From the NCBI GenBank assembly GCA_002440805.1, contig DJVD01000265.1, forward strand, positions 4,981-11,588: 6,608 bases of DNA, written 5' to 3'. The translations under genes and the position numbers were made by a program. The notes under the pieces were generated by a model that was not told the origin of the DNA, did not search any database, and saw only the letters and a list, made by a program, of their open reading frames with translations. Below are positions 1 to 4,735 of this stretch, piece after piece. The stretch is from Chloroflexi bacterium UBA6265. GTDB lineage: Bacteria > Chloroflexota > Chloroflexia > Thermomicrobiales > UBA6265. How positions within the stretch are numbered: the stretch's first letter is position 1; every line of letters starts with the position of its first letter.

Positions 1-506
1 CCCGTACGTGCCAGGTAGAAAGCTTCCTTGATGGTTGCGGCGATATCGTTGACATCGTGAACGATGTAATTGTGCTTGGTCACGGGCAGCGTAATGCCGG
101 TGATATCTACTTCCTGGAAACCATCGCGACCAATCAGGGTTTCGTTGACCTGGCCAGTAATGGCGACAATCGGCACGGAATCGAGCATGGCATCGGCCAG
201 CGCGGTTACGAGATTGGTGGCACCGGGTCCCGATGTAGCGATACAGCAACCGACCTTCCCGGTGGCGCGGGCATAGCCAATAGCGGCCAGACCAGACCAT
301 TGCTCAAAGCGTGTGAGCACGTGATGCAGGTTGGCTTCCGGAATAGCGTCGTACAGCGGGATCACGGCGCCGCCGGGATACCCGAATACGGTGGTTACGC
401 CCTCGGCCTCGAGCGCGCGGCAGGTAATCTGCGCACCGCTGAGTACCTCGGGAGCCGTGGATTGTTCCGCGGTGGGCTGTTTGGCGGCGGGGTCGATAGC
501 GACCAT
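1..506 (-). CDS. ilvB: Acetolactate synthase large subunit, N-terminal part (runs off window)
   Basis: This is the large, catalytic subunit of thiamine-diphosphate-dependent acetohydroxyacid synthase, the first common step of Val/Leu/Ile synthesis (two pyruvate to acetolactate, or pyruvate plus 2-oxobutyrate to acetohydroxybutyrate), acting in the cytoplasm. I translated 168 codons by hand. Family hallmarks are [14 protein letters not shown] (about 41-54), the catalytic Glu in RFEQ (E68), [10 protein letters not shown] (77-86), ATSGPGATN (90-98), AITGQV (115-120, with Q119) and FQEVDITGI (130-138). The ATG at 504-506 has a good AAGGAG 7 nt upstream. Residues 1-22 are a poorly conserved Ala/Pro/Thr-rich lead-in. 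The segment after E68 reads QWSGLAAIG, where most homologues have HEQGAA followed by A-A-D/E/I-G. The [11 protein letters not shown] part resembles IlvG-type enzymes. The C-terminal two thirds lie outside the window. An Ile/Val/Leu leader-peptide attenuator lies upstream, which supports the biosynthetic assignment over a catabolic pyruvate-decarboxylating relative. Confidence 0.95.
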   Translation of the reverse strand, partial: MVAIDPAAKQPTAEQSTAPEVLSGAQITCRALEAEGVTTVFGYPGGAVIPLYDAIPEANLHHVLTRFEQWSGLAAIGYARATGKVGCCIATSGPGATNLVTALADAMLDSVPIVAITGQVNETLIGRDGFQEVDITGITLPVTKHNYIVHDVNDIAATIKEAFYLART

Positions 507-524
507 GACTCTGCTCCTTGATAG

Positions 525-541
525 TCACGCACAGTGCGTGA
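525..541. repeat. Perfect 17-bp palindrome just upstream of the ilvB ribosome binding site
   Basis: The sequence TCACGCAC-A-GTGCGTGA has two 8-bp arms around a single central base. It lies a few bases upstream of the AAGGAG that serves ilvB. As DNA it could be an operator. As RNA the arms would form a short hairpin next to the ribosome binding site and could influence translation. No protein partner can be named from sequence. Confidence 0.6.
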
Positions 542-571
542 TGAACAACCTGGCTCTTCGAATACGGGCGT

Positions 572-589
572 GTGATCAACCTTGATCAC
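572..589. repeat. 7-4-7 inverted repeat in the ilvB leader
   Basis: GTGATCA-ACCT-TGATCAC is a perfect 7-bp inverted repeat with a 4-bp spacer, located between the attenuator terminator and the ilvB start. It looks like a homodimeric regulator site or a small RNA hairpin. The half-site spacing does not match CRP (TGTGA-N6-TCACA), so I do not assign it to that family. Confidence 0.5.
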
Positions 590-672
590 TGCCTCACTCC
601 CGGTTGCGGCTGCGTATGTAGCCGTCTGGGAGGGATTCGAATGCACCGTGGACTTCGTTGTTCCGGAGCATC

Positions 673-698
673 AAAAAAGCCTCCCTGGTTGAGGAGGC
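673..698 (-). terminator. Attenuator: intrinsic terminator in the ilvB leader
   Basis: Read on the minus strand this is GCCTCCT, loop CAACCA, GGGAGGC and then six T. The stem has seven pairs including one G-U, and the loop has six bases. It lies about 28 nt after the stop codon of the leader peptide and 166 nt before the ilvB start, so it is in the right place to abort transcription before the structural gene. Its 5' arm overlaps the segment that can pair with the end of the leader-peptide gene. Confidence 0.85.
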
Positions 699-745
699 CA
701 GCACGTTTCTCGTCGTTCTTTCAGCTTACGCCGATCGCTGCCCTC
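694..745 (-). promoter_or_regulatory. Candidate antiterminator pairing (region 2 with region 3)
   Basis: On the minus strand GAGGGCAGC (745-737) can pair with GCTGGCCTC (702-694), giving eight of nine pairs with one internal G-G mismatch. The second segment contains the first bases of the terminator's 5' arm, so the two structures are mutually exclusive. The first segment lies inside the leader-peptide gene and ends 8 nt before its stop codon (728-726). A ribosome that reaches the stop would cover it and allow termination. A ribosome stalled on upstream Ile/Val/Leu codons would leave it free. A further hairpin, GCTCC-N9-GGAGC at 777-759, lies within the control codons and may compete or act as a pause structure. 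This was found by eye, and no folding was computed. Confidence 0.6.
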
Positions 746-824
746 GCTCATCACAAATGCTCCCTACAAGAAGGAGCCCGGTAATAAGGAGTACTACGAT
801 GGTGGTCAGCGGAAAGAGCTTCAT
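726..824 (-). CDS. Branched-chain amino acid leader peptide (32 aa)
   Basis: This is a short regulatory peptide whose translation senses charged Ile-, Val- and Leu-tRNA. The product starts MKLFPLTTIVVLLITGLLLV and continues GSICDERGQRSA. Residues 9-23 contain 11 Ile/Val/Leu codons out of 15, covering all three branched-chain amino acids. The charged, basic C-terminal end recalls the IlvL and IvbL leader peptides of enterobacteria. The ATG at 824-822 has a GGAAG only 2 nt upstream, which is weak and close, so a GTG further upstream in the same frame (near 845) cannot be excluded. The peptide is hydrophobic enough to be mistaken for a small membrane protein. The terminator and the antiterminator arm directly downstream, plus ilvB as the next gene, favour the leader role. 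Confidence 0.82.
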   Translation of the reverse strand: MKLFPLTTIVVLLITGLLLVGSICDERGQRSA

Positions 825-845
825 AACTTCCGATCGTGAAACGTT

Positions 846-866
846 GCACACAAACAATTTGTGCGC
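846..866. repeat. 9-bp inverted repeat at the predicted ilvB transcript start
   Basis: On the minus strand GCGCACAAA, spacer TTG and TTTGTGTGC form nine pairs including one G-U. The first base falls about 7 nt after the -10 hexamer, so the transcript would begin with this hairpin. It could protect the 5' end from decay, or the DNA could be an operator just downstream of the promoter. The choice is not decidable from sequence. Confidence 0.6.
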
Positions 867-872
867 CTCTGT

Positions 873-901
873 ATGGTACGAGTGAGACGGGATTGTGTCA
901 A
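873..901 (-). promoter_or_regulatory. Sigma-70-type promoter for the ilvB leader
   Basis: Read on the minus strand, a perfect -35 TTGACA (901-896) is followed by a 17-bp spacer and a -10 TACCAT (878-873). Initiation is expected near 866, about 42 nt upstream of the leader-peptide ATG. The promoter lies between the stop of the upstream hydrolase gene (931) and the leader peptide, so ilvB has its own start of transcription. Confidence 0.75.
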
Positions 902-930
902 CCACGAAATGTAAAAACACCGCAAAGAAC

Positions 931-1704
931 TTAGGTGAGGGCGAGCAACGCTCGCACGATCTCGCTGATAATCACCTCACCCGCCACCAGATCTGGCACG
1001 TCTTCGGTGAAAATGGCCACCACCATTGGGCCATCCGCCGTGGAGACGAAACCAACATCATTCACCACAGTGGTGTAGCTGCCCGTTTTGCTCCCCCACT
1101 CGGTTCCTTCAGGGATAAAGCGGCCGATGCGACGCTCGTTGCTCTGCAGGCGCAGCATCTCCATCATGGCCATGCAACTTTCGGCGCTCGCGGCTGTGCC
1201 TTCGAGAATGGTGTTCACCAACAATGCGAACTCGGCCGGTGTAGCGAGATTCTCCTGTTCGTCGGCATTGGCGGGTCGACCCCGCATTGGCCGACCAAGC
1301 ACGGACTTTTCCAACCCGAGAGACCGTATGGTGGCATTGATCGCATCCATGCCCAGATGATCAATGAGGATGTTGGTCGCCGGGTTATCGCTAATGCTGA
1401 TCATGAGGTAGCAAACATCGCGCAGCGTCAGTTCGATGCCGGCATGAAGCTCCTGCAGGACTCCACTGCCGGGAACCTTGTCTTCTTCCTTCAGCACATA
1501 CGTTTGGTTCAGCGAGATCTGGCCCGCATCGATCCGGCGAAAAAGCTCGATCATGATGGCGATCTTGATACAGCTGGCCGATTTGAAGATTTCGTCCTCG
1601 CGATGCGTCACGCGGCTGCCGTCGGGCATGAGGGCGCAAACGCCTATACGCGCCCCGGCCAGTTCCGCTGCAGAGACGATGGAATCAACAGATGCGTGAG
1701 ACAT
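931..1704 (-). CDS. Class A beta-lactamase-like serine hydrolase without signal peptide
   Basis: This 257-residue protein of the beta-lactamase/transpeptidase fold carries S44-x-x-K47 (SCIK), the S105-D106-N107 loop and K206-T207-G208, in the order and spacing of class A enzymes. Two things are unusual. There is no signal peptide: the N-terminus is polar (MSHASVDSIV), so the protein is probably cytoplasmic. The omega-loop region where ExxLN with the deacylating Glu166 belongs (here about 136-155) reads GRPMRGRPANADEQENLATP and has no ExxLN. Without that Glu, hydrolysis of a penicilloyl-enzyme should be slow, so an esterase, amidase or drug-binding role is as likely as true beta-lactamase activity. 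The ATG at 1704 has AGGA 7 nt upstream. The gene follows the MFS exporter by 73 nt and is probably part of the same transcript. No convincing terminator follows it. Fold assignment is firm, substrate unknown. Confidence 0.85.
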   Translation of the reverse strand: MSHASVDSIVSAAELAGARIGVCALMPDGSRVTHREDEIFKSASCIKIAIMIELFRRIDAGQISLNQTYVLKEEDKVPGSGVLQELHAGIELTLRDVCYLMISISDNPATNILIDHLGMDAINATIRSLGLEKSVLGRPMRGRPANADEQENLATPAEFALLVNTILEGTAASAESCMAMMEMLRLQSNERRIGRFIPEGTEWGSKTGSYTTVVNDVGFVSTADGPMVVAIFTEDVPDLVAGEVIISEIVRALLALT

Positions 1705-1777
1705 ATGGCAGTCCTTGGTGCGCCCGGGTGATGGTCAATGCCATCATCATCACCGTGTCCGCGGAATCGGGCAATGG

Positions 1778-2986
1778 TTACGCTGGCAGGTGGCGCACCC
1801 GAAGAATCAGGAGCAGGCTGGATGCCGACGTGATGGCCAGGATGGCGACGAGGGGATACGGAGTGCCGTTTGACAGCAAACCAAGAATGGCTGAGCCGAT
1901 CATGCCGCCACCGTATTGCGTGAACCCCAGGAAGGCAGAAGCACGGCCCCGGCCTTCGGTTACAGCGTTCAGTCCGCCAGAAATGGCATTGGCCTGGATG
2001 AACCCGTTCGAGCCGGCATAGATGACGATGAGCGCCACCAACACGCGAATGTCGACTTCGGCCATAACAGCCAGCACGAGCGCGACCGAGGCCGTGACGG
2101 CAACCGTCACGCCGCCCAGCAGCATGCGGTCTGTGCCATAGCGACTCACCAGCCGAGCATTGGTGAGATTGGCCGCGATGATCACGGCCGCACCCGCTCC
2201 GAAGATGAGACCGAAGGTATCCGGCGTAAGCCCACCCCAGGTGATGAAGACGAATGACGACCCGGCCACATACGCGAAAATGCCCGCCGTGAAGATCATC
2301 GTGATCATGGCGTAGGCCACCAGCCGCTGATTGGACAGCAACGCGCGGTACGCATCCTTATCGACGATCCTGGCGCTATCGATACGATGCGACATCGGCA
2401 GTGTCTCCGGGATAACACGGAAGAGCGCGGCAAGGGTAACAATGCCAAGGGACACCAGCGTGAAGAAAATCCACCGCCACGAGGTAAACGACAGGATACG
2501 TGCACCAATAATCGGGCCGAGCATGGGTGCGATCACCATGATCGCGGTCAGCGTGGAGAGTACCTTCGCCGCCTGTTTTCCCTGGAAGAGGTCGGCGACC
2601 ACAGCGCGACCAATCACCACGCTGGCGCTTGCACCGATCGCCTGCACGATGCGGAAGCCGATGAGCATCGACACGCTATCGGCCAGGCCGCATCCCAGTG
2701 AGCCGACCGCGAACAGGATCAGCCCCATCGCCAACGGCAACCGCCTGCCGCGATGATCACTGAACGGTCCCCAGAAAAGTTGACCGATGCTGAAGCCAAG
2801 GAGATAGCCAGATATGGTGAGTTCCAGCGACCCATGGCTCGCTCCCAGCGCCTCCGCCATGGTCGGCATTGCGGGCAGGTAGAGATCGGTAGAGAGCGAG
2901 GCAAACGCCAACAACAGGGCGAGGTAGCCATACCCCAACCGGCTCAACGTCGGCGAAACCCGGCTTGCCTGCATTTGGTCACTCAT
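1778..2986 (-). CDS. MFS multidrug exporter, Bcr/CflA (DHA1) type
   Basis: This 402-residue inner-membrane proton-coupled exporter fits the usual size of about 400 residues with 12 membrane segments. Diagnostic features are STDLYLPAMP at the end of helix 1 (32-41, typical of the bicyclomycin/chloramphenicol-resistance branch), motif A GPFSDHRGRR (73-82), motif B around R112-IVQAIG, motif C ending in APMLGPIIG (153-161), and PETL after helix 6. The hydrophobic segments alternate regularly and I see no truncation. The ATG at 2986-2984 overlaps the end of the aldo/keto reductase gene by 8 nt (ATGAGTGA). No clear ribosome binding site precedes it, so translation is probably coupled. A second in-frame ATG at 2974 is an alternative. 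The substrate cannot be read from sequence. The neighbours (a reductase and a beta-lactamase-like hydrolase) suggest export of a drug or toxic metabolite, which is inference. Confidence 0.92.
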   Translation of the reverse strand: MSDQMQASRVSPTLSRLGYGYLALLLAFASLSTDLYLPAMPTMAEALGASHGSLELTISGYLLGFSIGQLFWGPFSDHRGRRLPLAMGLILFAVGSLGCGLADSVSMLIGFRIVQAIGASASVVIGRAVVADLFQGKQAAKVLSTLTAIMVIAPMLGPIIGARILSFTSWRWIFFTLVSLGIVTLAALFRVIPETLPMSHRIDSARIVDKDAYRALLSNQRLVAYAMITMIFTAGIFAYVAGSSFVFITWGGLTPDTFGLIFGAGAAVIIAANLTNARLVSRYGTDRMLLGGVTVAVTASVALVLAVMAEVDIRVLVALIVIYAGSNGFIQANAISGGLNAVTEGRGRASAFLGFTQYGGGMIGSAILGLLSNGTPYPLVAILAITSASSLLLILRVRHLPA

Positions 2987-3995
2987 TAACTGGGCGGGTC
3001 AGGCTCGTGGGATAGGGAGTGGGCCCCATCACAGCGTGCGGCACATACGTCTCCTCAAGATAGGTGATTTCCTCAGCGGTCAGGTGGACTTCGAACGCTC
3101 CGGCCGCCTCATCGAGGTAGTTTCCCCGGCTCGCGCCGACGATGGGCGCACTCACCGGAGCCTTGCGCAGGATCCAGGCGAGCGCGATCTGCGCCCGGGC
3201 CACTCCATGCTTCTCCGCCAATTCCGCCACGCGATCGATCACAGCCTGGTCGGCATCGGCGGTGGCGTCGTACTTCCATTTGGCGATCGCGTCGTGCTCG
3301 GCCCGTGGTGTCTGCACGTTCTTGAAGTCGCGAGCAAGTCGTCCCGATGCGAGCGGACTGTATGGCGTCGTGCCGACACCCGCGCTCACGCACAGGGGAT
3401 TCATCTCTCGCTCTTCTTCGCGATAAATGAGGTTGTAGTGGTTCTGCATGGAAACAGGTTTGGTCCAGCCGTGCCTCTCGCAGGTAGAGAGGGTCTTGGC
3501 GAACTGCCACGCCATCATCGCCGATGAACCGATATAGCGCGCCTTGCCAGCGCGAACCACGTCGTTCATGGCTTCCATGGTTTCCTCAATCGGCACATCG
3601 TAATCCCAACGATGCAGGATGTAGAGGTCAACGTAGTCCATTTTTAGGCGCTTGAGACTCTTGTCGATCTCACCCATGATGGCGGCACGGGAAAGGCCTG
3701 CACCATTAGGGCCCGGGCGCACCCGACCCCAGACCTTGGTGGCCAGCACATAGTCGTCACGGCTGGCGTACTGCCGCAGCGCCTCGCCCAGTATCTCCTC
3801 GCTGCGCCCACCGTTGTAGACATTGGCGGTATCGAAGAAGTTGATCCCCAACTCGAGTGCGTGCTTCACGATTGGGAGTGCCTCGTCCTCACCAATGAGC
3901 CACTGCTGTCCTTCCGCGCGGTCACCAAAGCTCATAGCGCCCATACAGATGCGCGAAACCTCGAGACCACTGCTGCCAAGCCGTGTGTATTCCAT
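2979..3995 (-). CDS. Aldo/keto reductase
   Basis: This is an NADPH-dependent reductase of aldehydes or ketones with a TIM-barrel fold, cytoplasmic. With the ATG at 3995 the product is 338 residues. The catalytic tetrad is complete: D55 and Y60 in FFDTANVY, K87 in LATKVWG and H128 in LYILHRWD. An N-terminal RLGSSGLEVSRICMGAMSFG and a late PIVGASRGNYLDEA cofactor-binding stretch are typical of the family. An in-frame GTG at 4019 would add eight residues, but the family normally starts near MEYTRLG and a GGGA lies 7 nt before the ATG, so I prefer 3995. The stop overlaps the MFS exporter start, which suggests an operon. Upstream, 3996-4107 contains an AT-rich patch (TATATA at 4061-4066) that could hold a -10 element, but no matching -35 is clear. 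Physiological substrate unknown; some relatives reduce methylglyoxal or other reactive carbonyls. Confidence 0.93.
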   Translation of the reverse strand: MEYTRLGSSGLEVSRICMGAMSFGDRAEGQQWLIGEDEALPIVKHALELGINFFDTANVYNGGRSEEILGEALRQYASRDDYVLATKVWGRVRPGPNGAGLSRAAIMGEIDKSLKRLKMDYVDLYILHRWDYDVPIEETMEAMNDVVRAGKARYIGSSAMMAWQFAKTLSTCERHGWTKPVSMQNHYNLIYREEEREMNPLCVSAGVGTTPYSPLASGRLARDFKNVQTPRAEHDAIAKWKYDATADADQAVIDRVAELAEKHGVARAQIALAWILRKAPVSAPIVGASRGNYLDEAAGAFEVHLTAEEITYLEETYVPHAVMGPTPYPTSLTRPVNE

Positions 3996-4107
3996 GGATT
4001 CATCCCGTTCACGTTGCACGAATGACCGTTGGCAACACTGTACGCGAAAGAAGATATGGCTATATAGAACAGGGCTACAGCGAACTTGGACGATTTTGCA
4101 GGATCGA

Positions 4108-4653
4108 CTAACTCAGGTCGATAAATGGATCGTCGAGGTCATACGGCAGATGGCCGTTCTGCTCCGGACAGACATGATCGTCTTCCTTGGGAAGGCCGCA
4201 CATCGGGCAAAGCGGTCGTCCCTTGGTCATGAGCTCGGACGCCTCCTCGCTGAATGCACGCGCCATTTGCAGGCTCATGCGGAAGCGCAGGTCGGGATCG
4301 GCATCATCATCTTCCTGAGCAATATCGTGGGCGGCAATCACGACCTGGCTATCACCAGCGTCGAATCCCATCTCGATTCGCCCAACCCGGAACTGGAGAT
4401 CGGTATTCTCATCGTACTCAGCATCCTGCAGCGCCCAGTCTGGTAATGCATTGCGAAGGGGCATGAACTCCAGAATTTGCTCCATTGCCAACCCGAGCGC
4501 CTGTACTTGCTGCTTCTCCATCCACAGCATCCAGGTCATGCCTTCCACCACCACAACGATGCGGAACCTGCGTTTGCCGGGCTCACCAAGCGCCTGGGGC
4601 GCAACAAATTGGGCATCGCCGCCGGGAATAGGATTGTTGCCGGGAATATCCAT
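4108..4653 (-). CDS. DUF3090-family protein with C-terminal zinc-ribbon-like motif
   Basis: This 181-residue protein matches what I know of the DUF3090 family: an N-terminal FVAPQALGEPGKRRFRIVVV (about 16-35) where homologues have a RFV-x-GT-x-GEPG-x-R-x-F pattern, then a central FRVG..EMGFD strand pair. An acidic stretch QEDDDADPDLRFRMS precedes helix QMARAFSEEASELM, and the end is GRPLCPMCGLPKEDDHVCPEQNGH. C149, C152, H160 and C162 form a likely zinc site (C-x2-C-x7-H-x-C). Molecular function is not established. Homologues in Actinobacteria often neighbour a phosphoglycerate-mutase-like gene, which is absent here. The reading frame stays open to 4728, but that part overlaps the flotillin terminator and reads MPAFGIINGRRIR, unlike the family. 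I therefore start at the ATG 4653, whose ribosome binding site is poor (AGG 12 nt upstream). The C-terminal tail LPYDLDDPFIDLS is acidic. Confidence 0.85.
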   Translation of the reverse strand: MDIPGNNPIPGGDAQFVAPQALGEPGKRRFRIVVVVEGMTWMLWMEKQQVQALGLAMEQILEFMPLRNALPDWALQDAEYDENTDLQFRVGRIEMGFDAGDSQVVIAAHDIAQEDDDADPDLRFRMSLQMARAFSEEASELMTKGRPLCPMCGLPKEDDHVCPEQNGHLPYDLDDPFIDLS

Positions 4654-4675
4654 TATGAGGGTTGGCCTTTTGCGC

Positions 4676-4708
4676 AAAGAAAACGGGAGGCGGATGCGCC
4701 TCCCGTTT
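4676..4708 (-). terminator. Intrinsic terminator after floT
   Basis: Perfect 12-bp inverted repeat AAACGGGAGGCG / CGCCTCCCGTTT with a 4-base loop. On the minus strand it is followed by TTTTCTTT. It begins 27 nt after the floT stop codon. The T-rich tail runs into a 10-bp palindrome TTTGCGCAAA (4669-4678). The next gene starts 22 nt further on. Confidence 0.9.
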
Positions 4709-4735
4709 ATTATCCCAAACGCTGGCAAATTCGTC

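Larger units (their letters stand above)
507..866 (-). promoter_or_regulatory. Untranslated leader of ilvB carrying a peptide-dependent attenuator
   Basis: The roughly 360-nt stretch from the predicted transcript start to the ilvB ATG holds no ordinary gene. In order of transcription it contains a 5' hairpin (866-846), a 32-codon Ile/Val/Leu-rich leader peptide (824-726), a candidate antiterminator (745-737 with 702-694), an intrinsic terminator (698-673) and about 166 nt of further leader with two perfect palindromes (589-572 and 541-525). No T-box element (AGGGTGGNACCGCG-like) is present. The arrangement fits ribosome-mediated transcription attenuation as known for enterobacterial ilvGMEDA, ilvBN and leu operons. 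The mechanism is inferred from this layout. The function of the last 166 nt is unknown. Confidence 0.8.

Noticed and set aside
572..589. CRP or FNR binding site
   Set aside because: The palindrome has a 7-4-7 layout. CRP needs TGTGA-N6-TCACA and FNR needs TTGAT-N4-ATCAA, and neither fits.
304..646. Minus-strand open frames of 83 and 91 codons overlapping the ilvB start
   Set aside because: They run through the ilvB start region in other frames. The low-complexity Arg/Pro-rich products and poor start contexts show no sign of selection.
520..870. T-box riboswitch upstream of ilvB
   Set aside because: No T-box core (AGGGTGGNACCGCG-like) or specifier-loop arrangement is visible. A leader peptide with control codons explains the terminator better.
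941..955. GCGAGC-AAC-GCTCGC hairpin as terminator of the beta-lactamase-like gene
   Set aside because: It lies inside the last codons and no T-run follows directly. The T-rich stretch at 912-917 (minus strand) is more than 20 nt away.
895..1731. 278-codon open frame on the plus strand opposite the beta-lactamase-like gene
   Set aside because: Shadow of a real gene with clear SxxK/SDN/KTG motifs on the other strand, and its product has no recognisable features.
1727..1754. Imperfect hairpin (GGTGATGG ... CCATCATCATCACC) between the MFS and hydrolase genes
   Set aside because: Short stem built largely from ATC repeats with no T-run. It does not look like a terminator, so co-transcription stays likely.
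4654..4728. N-terminal 25-residue extension of the DUF3090 protein
   Set aside because: The added codons translate the floT terminator hairpin and do not resemble the family's N-terminus.
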